NCBI RefSeq assembly: GCF_007679325.1
Contig: NZ_VEGI01000002.1
Coordinates: 372,001-436,000 of the forward strand
Direction of reading: 5' to 3'
DNA: 64,000 nucleotides
From: Arthrobacter sp. U41
Lineage (GTDB): Bacteria > Actinomycetota > Actinomycetes > Actinomycetales > Micrococcaceae
Shown here: one piece after another, positions 40,521 to 48,640 of the stretch
Layout of the letters: every line of letters starts with the position of its first letter
How positions within the stretch are numbered: position 1 is the stretch's first letter
Made by a program: the position numbers and the translations under genes
Notes under the pieces: generated by a model
What the model was told of the DNA's origin: nothing
The model's database searches: none
What the model saw: only the letters and a program-made list of their open reading frames with translations

Positions 40521-41597
40521 ATGCAACTGCCCCTGATGCCCCCGGTAGCGCCCATGCTGGCAAAGGCTGTGCCGTCCCTGCCCGACGGCGCGCTGATGTT
40601 CGAGCCGAAGTGGGACGGGTTCCGGTCCATTATCTTCCGCGACGGCGGGGACGTGGAGATCGGCAGCCGCAACGGCAAGCCGCTGACCCGCTACTTCCCG
40701 GAACTGGTCGAGGCGCTGAAGGCCAACCTCCCGCCGCGCTGTGTGCTCGACGGCGAGATCATCATGGTCGGGGCCTCCGGTGACCGGCTCGACTTCGACG
40801 CCCTGCAGCAGCGGATCCACCCCGCCGCGAGCCGCGTCCGGCTGCTGGCCGACCAGACACCGGCGAGCTTTGTCGCGTTCGATCTGCTGGCCCTCGACGA
40901 CGAGGACTTCACCGGGCGGCCCTTCGCCGAGCGGCGCGGGGCCCTGGAACGCGTGCTCGCCGGGAGCGCGGCGCCGATCCACCTAACCGCCGCGACCCGG
41001 GACCGGGAAACCGCCGGGGAATGGTTCCACCAGTTCGAGGGGGCCGGGCTGGACGGGATCGTCGCCAAACCACTGGACGGGCCCTACCTGCCGGACAAGC
41101 GCTCCATGTTCAAGATCAAGCATGAACGCACCGCCGACTGCGTCCTCGCCGGGTACCGGGTGCACACGTCCGGCCCGGACCGGGTGGGTTCGCTGCTGCT
41201 GGGACTTTATGACGACGCCGGACGACTCGCCAACGTGGGCGTGGTGGGGGCCTTCCCGCTGCAGCGCCGCAAGGAGCTTTTCGAGGAACTTCAGCCGCTG
41301 GTGACCAGCTTCGAGGACCACCCGTGGGACTGGGCCCGGCAGGAGGCCGGCAGCCGTACACCGCGCAACGCCGAGGGCAGCCGGTGGAGCGGCGGAAAGG
41401 ACCTCTCCTTCACTCCCCTTCGGCCGGAGCGGGTGGTGGAGGTGAAGTACGACCACATGGAAGGCGAGCGGTTCCGCCACACAACGCAGTTTGTGCGGTG
41501 GCGGCCGGACCGGGACCCGCGTTCATGCACCTACGAACAGCTCGAGGAGCCGGTCAAATTCGATCTGGCCGCGGTGCTGGGTACCGCAGGGGACTGA
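40521..41597 (+). CDS. ATP-dependent DNA ligase (LigC-like)
   Basis: A 358-residue ligase. The adenylation motif EPKWDGFR contains the nucleotidyl-acceptor K30. Other visible motifs are SRNGKPLTRYFPEL, VLDGEIIMV, FVAFDLLALD, LDGIVAKPLDGPYLPDKRSMFKIKHERTADCVLAGY, and an OB domain ending near FVRWRPDRDP. Length and domain set match mycobacterial LigC used in repair rather than the multidomain LigD. No Ku gene is near. ATG 40521 chosen; 40512 is an alternative. Confidence 0.93.
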   Translation: MQLPLMPPVAPMLAKAVPSLPDGALMFEPKWDGFRSIIFRDGGDVEIGSRNGKPLTRYFPELVEALKANLPPRCVLDGEIIMVGASGDRLDFDALQQRIHPAASRVRLLADQTPASFVAFDLLALDDEDFTGRPFAERRGALERVLAGSAAPIHLTAATRDRETAGEWFHQFEGAGLDGIVAKPLDGPYLPDKRSMFKIKHERTADCVLAGYRVHTSGPDRVGSLLLGLYDDAGRLANVGVVGAFPLQRRKELFEELQPLVTSFEDHPWDWARQEAGSRTPRNAEGSRWSGGKDLSFTPLRPERVVEVKYDHMEGERFRHTTQFVRWRPDRDPRSCTYEQLEEPVKFDLAAVLGTAGD

Positions 41598-41620
41598 TCC
41601 GGCCCTCCGGGGACACGGAA

Positions 41621-41654
41621 AAGCCCGGCGTGTCCCGAGGAACACGCCGGGCTT
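41621..41654. terminator. Bidirectional terminator between ligase and MHS transporter
   Basis: A perfect 13-bp stem (41621-41633 with 41642-41654) with an 8-nt loop lies between convergent genes. On the minus strand it is followed by T-rich sequence, so it terminates the transporter transcript well. Confidence 0.8.
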
Positions 41655-41699
41655 CCGGAGGTGTGGCCCGGAGCAGCCGGGCCGGAACGCTGAATGCGG

Positions 41700-43019
41700 C
41701 TACTTGATGCCGAGCTTCTTGGTGGGAATCTTGAAGGATTCCTTGGCGGTCAGGGCCGAGACGGCCGAGATCAGGCAGATGACAGCGGTGAAGATGCTGA
41801 TCTGGACCCAGCCCCCGGGCTTGGTGCCGCCCATGGCTGCCACGATCGCCGGGGCGAAGCCTGCCATCAGGAAACCGAGCTGGGTGCCGATGGCCAGGCC
41901 GGAGAAGCGGACCTTGGTGGTGAACATTTCGGCGTAGAACGCGGGCCAGACAGAGTTGGCGGCGGCGTAGCCGAAGGAGAAGAAGCCGATGGCGGCCAGG
42001 AACATCAGCGGCACGCTGCCGGACTCGAGGCTGAGCAGGAACACCGGCGTCAGGACGGCGCTGGCGACGGCGCCGTAGATGAAGACCGGCTTACGGCCGA
42101 TCCGGTCCGCGAGCATACCGAAGAGCGGCTGGGTGCCGAGGGCCAGGAAGTTCGCGCCGACGACGAGCCACAGGGTGGTGGTGCCGTCCACGCCGGCGAC
42201 GTTCTTGGCGTAGGCGATGGCCAGCGTACCGAACACGGTGGAGACGGCCGCGATGAAGGCGCAGGCGACGACGCGGAGGACATCGCGCCAGTGGTGCTTG
42301 AGCAGGTCCGCGACGGGGAGCTTGGAGATCTGGGCGTTCTTCTGCGCTTCCTCGAACGCCGGCGGTTCGTGCAGGGTGCGGCGGATGAAGAACGCAACAA
42401 CTACCACGACCGCGCTGAGCCAGAACGGGATGCGCCAGCCGATGCCGTACTTGATCTCGTCCGGCAGGGCCAGGACGGGGATGAAGACGAGGGCCGCGAG
42501 GATCTGGCCGCCCTGGGTGCCCGTCAAGGTCCAGGAGGTGAAGAAGGCACGGCGGTTGTCCGGGGCGTGTTCCAGCGTCATGGACGAGGCACCCGCCTGC
42601 TCGCCGGCAGCGGAGAGGCCCTGGCAGAGCCGCGCCAGCACCAGCAGGGCCGGGGCCCACCAGCCGATGGTGTTGAAGTCCGGCAGGCAGCCGATCGCGA
42701 ACGTTGAGGCGCCCATCAGCAGGAGGGTGAACATAAGGACCTTGCGGCGGCCCACCCGGTCACCGAAGTGACCCAGAATCACGGCGCCCACCGGCCGGGC
42801 GACGTAGGCGAAGCCGAAAGTCGCGAAGGACATGATCGCCGCGTTGGCGCCGGCGTCGGGGAAGAAGACCGTGGGGAAGATCAGCGCGGCGGCGGATCCG
42901 AAAATAAAGAAGTCGTAGTACTCGACGGCGCTCCCCAGGAAACTGGCGAGGGCTGCCTTCTTCGGCGTCCCGGCCGGTGCGTCCGTGCCCGGCGTCGTAG
43001 ACGGGAGTGTCTGGCTCAT
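41700..43019 (-). CDS. MHS-family MFS transporter (shikimate/metabolite symporter)
   Basis: A 439-residue 12-helix transporter of the metabolite:H+ symporter family. SFLGSAVEYYDFFIFGSAAALIFPTVFFP and the motif GHFGDRVGRRKVL are diagnostic and resemble ShiA. It is divergent from an IclR gene and near quinate/shikimate catabolic genes, so import of shikimate, quinate or a related acid is the best inference. Confidence 0.88.
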   Translation of the reverse strand: MSQTLPSTTPGTDAPAGTPKKAALASFLGSAVEYYDFFIFGSAAALIFPTVFFPDAGANAAIMSFATFGFAYVARPVGAVILGHFGDRVGRRKVLMFTLLLMGASTFAIGCLPDFNTIGWWAPALLVLARLCQGLSAAGEQAGASSMTLEHAPDNRRAFFTSWTLTGTQGGQILAALVFIPVLALPDEIKYGIGWRIPFWLSAVVVVVAFFIRRTLHEPPAFEEAQKNAQISKLPVADLLKHHWRDVLRVVACAFIAAVSTVFGTLAIAYAKNVAGVDGTTTLWLVVGANFLALGTQPLFGMLADRIGRKPVFIYGAVASAVLTPVFLLSLESGSVPLMFLAAIGFFSFGYAAANSVWPAFYAEMFTTKVRFSGLAIGTQLGFLMAGFAPAIVAAMGGTKPGGWVQISIFTAVICLISAVSALTAKESFKIPTKKLGIK

Positions 43020-43217
43020 GGTGTTCCTTTGTGTGACGACATTGTCGCGGATGGATCAGGAAGGTCTCGGCCGCCGCTGGCTTTAAGTGTGCGGCCGCAG
43101 AAGTTTCGTGGAAAGACCCGGACGAGTAGCCACATGGTGGGAGCTACTTGTGCGATATAGCAATCATCACTGTGAGGCCGGTCACCTGTCAAGAAAAATA
43201 ATCACTATCTAGAAATA

Positions 43218-43236
43218 GCTCTCACCATGTGAGAGC
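43218..43236. promoter_or_regulatory. Inverted repeat at IclR/MHS divergent promoter
   Basis: gctctcac (43218-43225) and gtgagagc (43229-43236) form perfect 8-bp arms with a CAT spacer, 8 bp upstream of the IclR start. The whole 43185-43220 stretch is unusually AT-rich. A likely autoregulatory operator. Confidence 0.6.
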
Positions 43237-43244
43237 ATTGAGCT

Positions 43245-44111
43245 ATGAGTGTGAATCAAGACACAGAATTGCCGGAGGCCGCCGCCGCCCCTCCAGCCCC
43301 TGCCGCCAAGGGCGCAAAAGCCCCGCGAAGTGGGTCCAAGGGAGGTTCGAAGGAAGATTCCCGGACGGACATGGTCGGCAAGGCCCTCGGTCTGCTGGTC
43401 CTGCTCGGCGACGAGCCCCGCGGTGCCAGCGCCGCGGAGCTGTCCCGCAGGGCGGAACTGCCCTTCAGCACCACGTACCGCCTGCTCGGCTCCCTGACCC
43501 GGGACGGTTTCGTGGACTACGAGCCGGACGGGCGCCGCTACCACCTGGGCCTGCGGATCTTCCAGCTGGGGCAGCGCGTGTCCAACCACCACGGGTTCGC
43601 CGGAACCGCCCTGCCGATCCTGCGGCGCGTCACGGAAGAGACGGGCGAGGCCACCATCCTCTCCGTGCGGGACGGCAATCACCACCTGACCGTCAACAAG
43701 GTGGACGGCCCGCAGACCTTCCGCGTCACGAGCGACCCGGGACACCTGGGCGCCCTGTACACCACCTCCGTCGGCAAGGCGCTCGTGGCCTTCGCCGACG
43801 ACGCCACCCGCAGCCGGCTTGTAGACGAGCTTGAACTGGAGCCGCTGACCGAATTTTCCATCACGGACCGGGAGGCGTTCCGAGCGGAGATCGAACTGGT
43901 CCGCCAGCGCGGCTTTGCCGTGATGGACCAAGAGAACGAACTGGGCATGCGGGCTGTCGCCGTTCCGGTCTTCAACGCCCAGGGCACCGCCTTCGCCTCC
44001 CTGGCCACCGCCGTCCCGGTCTTCAGGATGAGCGTCGAGGCCCTGGTGGCCCTGGTTCCGTTGCTCCAGTCGGCTGCGGCCGAGCTGGCCGCCCGGCTGC
44101 CGCAGCAGTGA
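43245..44111 (+). CDS. IclR-family regulator (quinate/shikimate uptake type)
   Basis: A 288-residue regulator with a disordered basic/Ala-rich N-terminus (about 1-40), a winged helix (MVGKALGLLVLLGDEPRGASAAELSRRAELPFSTTYRLLGSL) and an IclR effector domain (SVGKALVAFADD, EFSITDREAF, DQENELGMRAVAVPVF). It lies between the divergent transporter and the aroE-quiC-pca operon and could control both. ATG 43245. Confidence 0.92.
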   Translation: MSVNQDTELPEAAAAPPAPAAKGAKAPRSGSKGGSKEDSRTDMVGKALGLLVLLGDEPRGASAAELSRRAELPFSTTYRLLGSLTRDGFVDYEPDGRRYHLGLRIFQLGQRVSNHHGFAGTALPILRRVTEETGEATILSVRDGNHHLTVNKVDGPQTFRVTSDPGHLGALYTTSVGKALVAFADDATRSRLVDELELEPLTEFSITDREAFRAEIELVRQRGFAVMDQENELGMRAVAVPVFNAQGTAFASLATAVPVFRMSVEALVALVPLLQSAAAELAARLPQQ

Positions 44112-44132
44112 GGCGCCCATGAAATGTCCCCC

Positions 44133-44170
44133 GTTGTTCGCTAGTAGAACAACAGTGCAACATGCGAACA
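44133..44170. promoter_or_regulatory. Operator-like repeats upstream of the shikimate/pca operon
   Basis: gttgttc (44133-44139) and gaacaac (44147-44153) form a perfect inverted repeat with a 7-nt spacer. gcgaaca (44164-44170) is a further half-site complementary to tgttcgc at 44135-44141. GTTC/GAAC dyads fit IclR-type operators. Position is about 90-130 bp before the first operon gene. Confidence 0.55.
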
Positions 44171-44261
44171 CTTGCGGTACTGTAATTTCCAACACCCGGC
44201 CCGCGGCCGTCGCCCCCTGCGAACCCGCCCGCCGAGTGCCGTTGTCAAAGGAGCTATACGG

Positions 44262-45143
44262 ATGAGCAACCGAGCAGAGTCCTTCCTCGTGGGCCTGATA
44301 GGCGACGGCGTGATGCCGTCCCTCACGCCCCCCATGCACGAACGCGAAGGCGATGTGCAGGGCCTCCGGTACCTCTACCGCCCCATCGACCTCACCGAAC
44401 TGGGACTTCCCGGCCAGAGCGTCGGCGAGCTCCTGACCGGCGCCTACCGCCTGGGGTTCAACGGACTGAACATCACCCATCCATGCAAACAACTGGTGCT
44501 GGAGCATCTGGACGAGGTCACCCCCGACGCCCGGCGGCTCGGCGCAGTCAACACGGTGACCATCCGGGACGGCCGTTTCATCGGCCATAACACCGACTTC
44601 TCCGGGTTTGCCGCCGCCCTCGCCACCGGCCTGCCCGGAGCCAGGCTGAACCGTGTGGTGCAACTGGGCGCCGGGGGTGCCGGCTCCGCCGTCGCCTACG
44701 CCCTGCTCACCGCCGGCGTCCGGGAACTGGACCTGGTGGACACCGATCCCGCCCGCTGCGCGGCCCGTGCCACGGAACTGGCCGGATTCTTCCCGGACCA
44801 GCTGGTCACCGCCCGGTCGACGCCGGAGCTTCCGCAGCTGATGCCGCTGGCCGACGGCCTGGTGCACTGCACCCCGGTGGGCATGGCCGCCCACCCCGGC
44901 GTCCCGCTGGACATGTCCCTCGTGACACCCCGGCACTGGGTGGCGGACATTGTGTACCGGCCGATCGAGACCGAACTGGTCCGTGAAGCCCGCGCCAAGG
45001 GCTGCGAAGTGCTCGACGGCGGCCGGATGGCCGTGGGACAGGCGGCTGACGCCTTCCGGATCTTCACCGGCCGGGAGGCCGACGCGGACCGGATGCGCGC
45101 GCATTTCCTGGAACTCGTCGCCGCCGAAGAGGTGGCCGCCTGA
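44262..45143 (+). CDS. Quinate/shikimate dehydrogenase
   Basis: A 293-residue NAD(P)-dependent dehydrogenase of the AroE/YdiB fold. The catalytic region GFNGLNITHPCKQ has the conserved Lys, GHNTDFSG has the conserved Asp, and LGAGGAGSAVAYAL is the cofactor loop. As first gene of a catabolic operon it most likely oxidises shikimate (and quinate) to the dehydro form rather than serving biosynthesis. ATG 44262 follows AAAGGAG. Its stop overlaps the next start by 1 bp. Confidence 0.9.
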   Translation: MSNRAESFLVGLIGDGVMPSLTPPMHEREGDVQGLRYLYRPIDLTELGLPGQSVGELLTGAYRLGFNGLNITHPCKQLVLEHLDEVTPDARRLGAVNTVTIRDGRFIGHNTDFSGFAAALATGLPGARLNRVVQLGAGGAGSAVAYALLTAGVRELDLVDTDPARCAARATELAGFFPDQLVTARSTPELPQLMPLADGLVHCTPVGMAAHPGVPLDMSLVTPRHWVADIVYRPIETELVREARAKGCEVLDGGRMAVGQAADAFRIFTGREADADRMRAHFLELVAAEEVAA

Positions 45144-47113
45144 TGCGCACGGGAATCGCCACCGTCTGCCTCTCCGGCACCCTGCGGGAGAAGATGCAGG
45201 CCTGCGCCTCCGCGGGTTTCGACGGCATCGAAATCTTCGAACAGGACCTCGTCACCTCCCCGCTGAGCCCCGAGGACGTCCGCACGATGGCCGCGGACCT
45301 GGGCCTGACCCTGGATCTGTACCAGCCGTTCCGCGACTTCGACAGCGTGCCGGAGGATCTGCTGGCCGCCAACCTGCGCCGCGCGGACGCCAAGTTCCGC
45401 CTGATGTCCCGCCTGGGCATGGACACCATCCTGGTCTGCTCCAACGTTGCCACCGCCAGCATCGACGACGACGGGCTCCGGGCCGAACAGCTCGCGGCCC
45501 TCGCGGCCCTGGCCCGGGACCACGGCGTCAAAGTGGCCTACGAGGCACTGGCGTGGGGGAAATACGTCAACGACTACGAGCACGCGCACCGGCTCGTCGC
45601 AGCCGTGGACCACCCCAACCTGGGCACCTGCCTGGACTCGTTCCACATCCTGTCCCGGGACGCGGACACCGCCCCGATCGAATCCTTCAACCCGGAGAAG
45701 ATCTTCTTCGTCCAAGTGGCCGACGCTCCCAAGCTGTCCATGGATGTGCTCTCCTGGAGCAGGCACTACCGGGTGTTCCCGGGCGAAGGCCAGTTCGAGC
45801 TCGCCAAGTTCATGGGACATGTGGTCCGGGCCGGCTACACCGGCCCGGTGTCCCTGGAGGTCTTCAACGATGTGTTCCGGCAGTCCGACGTCGAACGTAC
45901 CGCCGTGGACGCGATGCGGTCGCTGATCTGGCTGGAGGAGCAAAGCGCCAAGTGGCTGGACGCGCAGCCGGCCGCCGGAAACGGCGCGGGGGGTGCCGGC
46001 ACCGCTGCGACGGGCCGCCGCCGGTACGCGATGGAGCTCGCCACGCTTCCGCAGGTGGCCGAGCCCGCGGGCTTCAACTTCGCCGAAGTCAGGGCGGCGG
46101 ACACCGCCGGCCTGGAAACCCTGCTGGGCCAGCTGGGATTCGATTTCAACGGGCGCCACCGGACGAAGAACGTGCAATTGTGGACCATGGGCCACGCCCG
46201 CGTGATCATCAACGAGGACCCCTCCCAGGAATCCCGCACCTCCGGGGCAGCGATCGCGCCCGCCATTTCCGCCCTGGGCTTCGACGTCGATTCCCCCGTC
46301 GTCGCCGCCGCCCGGGCCCAGCAGCTCAAGGCCCCGGCCGTGCCGCGCAAGAGCCAGGCCGACGAGGAAATATTCCAGGGCTTCGCCGCCCCGGACTCCA
46401 CCGAGATCTTCCTGTGCCAGGGCAGCCCCGACGGGACCGCCGTGTGGACCCGCGAATTCGGCGAGGGGCGCGAAGCCCCCGCCGGCACGGCAGGGTCCCG
46501 GAATGCGGTCATCGACCACGTCAACCTCGCCCAGCCCTGGCAGCACTTCGACGAGGCTGTCCTTTTCTACACCAGCGCCCTGGCCCTGGAGCCGCAACCG
46601 TACGCGGAAGTCGCCAGCCCCACCGGTCTGGTCCGGTCCCAGGTGATGCTCACCCGCGACCGCGGCGTCCGCCTCGTGCTGAACCTGGCCCCGCTGATCC
46701 AGCGCGAAGGCGCCGCCCCGGACGGAACCGCCGGCCCCGGCCCGGAGGACACCGGCCAGCACCGCACCTACCAGGAACACATCGCCTTCGCGGTGGATGA
46801 CCTCGTCGCGACCGCCCGCGCCGCCAAGGGACGCGGCCTGGACTTCCTCCGGATCCCGGCGAACTACTACGAGGACCTCGACGCCCGGTTCGGCCTGGAC
46901 CCCGCCTTCCTGGCGACCCTCCGGGAGCTCAACCTCCTCTACGACCGCGACGCCGACGGCGAATTCCTGCACTTCTACACCGCCACCGTGGGCAGCGTCT
47001 TCTTCGAAATGGTGGAGCGCCGCGGAACCTATGACGGCTACGGCGCGCCCAACGCCCCGGTGCGGCACGCCGTGCAGTACGACCACCTGCATAAGCTGAC
47101 CCCCACCCGCTGA
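45143..47113 (+). CDS. quiC1: 3-dehydroshikimate dehydratase fused to HPPD-like domain (QuiC1-type)
   Basis: A 656-residue fusion. Residues about 1-285 form an AP-endonuclease/sugar isomerase-like TIM barrel (FDGIEIFEQDLVTS, YEALAWGKYVND, CLDSFHIL, VSLEVFND), as in 3-dehydroshikimate dehydratases. About 300-650 resemble 4-hydroxyphenylpyruvate dioxygenase (VIDHVNLAQPW, YQEHIAFAVDD, SVFFEMVERRGTYDGYGAPNAPVR). The front half makes protocatechuate from dehydroshikimate. The same fusion is known in Pseudomonas QuiC1, where the second domain's role is unclear. It links shikimate oxidation to the pca genes that follow. Confidence 0.9.
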   Translation: MRTGIATVCLSGTLREKMQACASAGFDGIEIFEQDLVTSPLSPEDVRTMAADLGLTLDLYQPFRDFDSVPEDLLAANLRRADAKFRLMSRLGMDTILVCSNVATASIDDDGLRAEQLAALAALARDHGVKVAYEALAWGKYVNDYEHAHRLVAAVDHPNLGTCLDSFHILSRDADTAPIESFNPEKIFFVQVADAPKLSMDVLSWSRHYRVFPGEGQFELAKFMGHVVRAGYTGPVSLEVFNDVFRQSDVERTAVDAMRSLIWLEEQSAKWLDAQPAAGNGAGGAGTAATGRRRYAMELATLPQVAEPAGFNFAEVRAADTAGLETLLGQLGFDFNGRHRTKNVQLWTMGHARVIINEDPSQESRTSGAAIAPAISALGFDVDSPVVAAARAQQLKAPAVPRKSQADEEIFQGFAAPDSTEIFLCQGSPDGTAVWTREFGEGREAPAGTAGSRNAVIDHVNLAQPWQHFDEAVLFYTSALALEPQPYAEVASPTGLVRSQVMLTRDRGVRLVLNLAPLIQREGAAPDGTAGPGPEDTGQHRTYQEHIAFAVDDLVATARAAKGRGLDFLRIPANYYEDLDARFGLDPAFLATLRELNLLYDRDADGEFLHFYTATVGSVFFEMVERRGTYDGYGAPNAPVRHAVQYDHLHKLTPTR

Positions 47114-47160
47114 CCAGACTCCCTGACCGACAACACCCACACCCACGAAAGGAGGCTGCT

Positions 47161-48057
47161 GTGCCTGAAGAGTTCAACCTTGAAACCTATAACGCGGATC
47201 CGCTCACCGAGGACGTGTCCGACGCCGCCACGGAGGCCGCACCAAAGACCTACGCCCCGCTGGACGCCGCCGCTGAGTCGCAGGCCGATCTCAGCGCCGA
47301 AATGAAGGCCCTCGGCGACGCCTACGCCCAGGCCCTCAGGAACGGCGCCCCGGCAGAGATCCAGCCGCGGCTGGACTACGCACCGTACCGCAGCAGCGTC
47401 CTGCGCCACCCCACCAAGGACCTGCATCACGCGGACCCGGAGACCATCGAGCTGCACTCTCCCGCATTCGGGCACATGGACGTGCACGCGCTGGAGGCGG
47501 ACCTCACCATCCAGCACGGCGGGGAACCGCTGGGCGAACGCATCGTCGTCTCCGGCCGGGTCCTCGACGGCGACGGCCGTCCGGTCGCAGGCCAGCTCGT
47601 CGAGATCTGGCAGGCGAACTCCGCCGGCCGCTACATCCACAAGCGGGACCAGCACCCCGCCCCGCTGGACCCCAACTTCACCGGCGTCGGCCGCTGCATC
47701 ACCGGCGCCGACGGCTCCTACAGTTTCACCACCATCAAGCCCGGTGCCTACCCGTGGAAGAACCACCTGAACGCCTGGCGCCCGGCCCACATCCACTTCT
47801 CCCTGTTCGGCCAGGAGTTCACCCAGCGGATTGTCACCCAGATGTACTTCCCCGGTGACCAGCTCTTCCCGCTGGACCCGATTTACCAGTCGATCGTGGA
47901 CCGGGACGCCCGCGACCGGCTCGTCGCCACCTACAACCACGAGCAGACTCAACCCGAATGGGCCCTGGCCTACAACTGGGACATCGTCCTGACCGGGTCC
48001 AAGCGGACCTGGACAGAGAACGAGGCCCTGGGCGCAGAAGGAGACGACCATGAGTAA
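47161..48057 (+). CDS. pcaH: Protocatechuate 3,4-dioxygenase, beta subunit
   Basis: A 298-residue catalytic subunit. The Fe(III) ligands are visible: Tyr in GRYIHKRDQHPAPLDPNF, and Tyr, His, His in GAYPWKNHLNAWRPAHIHFSLFG. It cleaves the protocatechuate ring between the hydroxyls to 3-carboxy-cis,cis-muconate. The N-terminus carries about 50 additional residues. GTG 47161 follows AAAGGAGG. Its 3' end overlaps pcaG by 8 bp. Confidence 0.97.
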   Translation: MPEEFNLETYNADPLTEDVSDAATEAAPKTYAPLDAAAESQADLSAEMKALGDAYAQALRNGAPAEIQPRLDYAPYRSSVLRHPTKDLHHADPETIELHSPAFGHMDVHALEADLTIQHGGEPLGERIVVSGRVLDGDGRPVAGQLVEIWQANSAGRYIHKRDQHPAPLDPNFTGVGRCITGADGSYSFTTIKPGAYPWKNHLNAWRPAHIHFSLFGQEFTQRIVTQMYFPGDQLFPLDPIYQSIVDRDARDRLVATYNHEQTQPEWALAYNWDIVLTGSKRTWTENEALGAEGDDHE

Positions 48058-48640
48058 CCCCACCAAACTGATTCCGACCCCGGGCCAGACCGTGGGCCCG
48101 TTCTACGGCTACGCCCTGCCCTACGCCAAAGACCGCGAACTGCTGGCCCCCGGCTCCCCGGGCTCCATCCGCCTGCAGGGCACTGTCTACGACGGCGCCG
48201 GTCACCCCATCCCTGACGCGATCCTGGAAATCTGGCAGGCCGATGCCGACGGCAAGGTCCCCAACCGCACGGGCTCCCTGGTCCGCGACGGCTACACCTT
48301 CACCGGCTTCGGCCGCAGCGCGGTCGGCAACACCGGTGTCTTCACCTTCACCACGGTGAACCCCGGCCCCACCGAGGAAGGCGCGGCACCGTTCATCGCC
48401 GTGGCGGTTTTCGCCCGCGGCCTCATGAACCGGCTCTTCACCCGGATCTACCTGCCGGAGGACGAGGCCGCCCTGGCCGCCGACCCCCTGCTCCGCTCCC
48501 TTGACCCGGAGCGCCGCAGGACGCTGATCGCACGCCGCGACGCCGACGGCGGCCTGACCTGGGACATCCGGCTCCAGGGCGAGGGAGAAACCGTGTTCCT
48601 TGATTTTGAAGGTGCCGGCCCCGAGGGCGCCTCAAAGTGA
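48050..48640 (+). CDS. pcaG: Protocatechuate 3,4-dioxygenase, alpha subunit
   Basis: A 196-residue structural partner of PcaH. TPGQTVGPFYGYALPY opens the protein and DAILEIWQADADGKVPNRTG aligns with the beta subunit, but the Tyr/His iron ligands are absent, as expected for the alpha chain. It starts inside pcaH (8-bp overlap) and ends inside pcaB (4-bp overlap). Confidence 0.96.
   Translation: MSNPTKLIPTPGQTVGPFYGYALPYAKDRELLAPGSPGSIRLQGTVYDGAGHPIPDAILEIWQADADGKVPNRTGSLVRDGYTFTGFGRSAVGNTGVFTFTTVNPGPTEEGAAPFIAVAVFARGLMNRLFTRIYLPEDEAALAADPLLRSLDPERRRTLIARRDADGGLTWDIRLQGEGETVFLDFEGAGPEGASK

Noticed and set aside
43209-45104. Minus-strand open frame of 631 codons opposite the IclR and shikimate dehydrogenase genes
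   Set aside because: It spans two well-supported genes on the other strand and reads as Gly/Arg/Gln-rich sequence without any domain. Long antisense frames are expected in high-GC coding DNA.
44950-46800. Plus-strand open frame of 616 codons in another frame of quiC1
   Set aside because: Arg/Gly/Pro-rich nonsense composition with no start signal; overlapped fully by the genuine gene.
44696-47146. Minus-strand open frame of 816 codons opposite quiC1
   Set aside because: Composition is that of a third-position GC shadow (Gly/Val/Arg/Gln-rich). The plus-strand frame has clear TIM-barrel and HPPD motifs.
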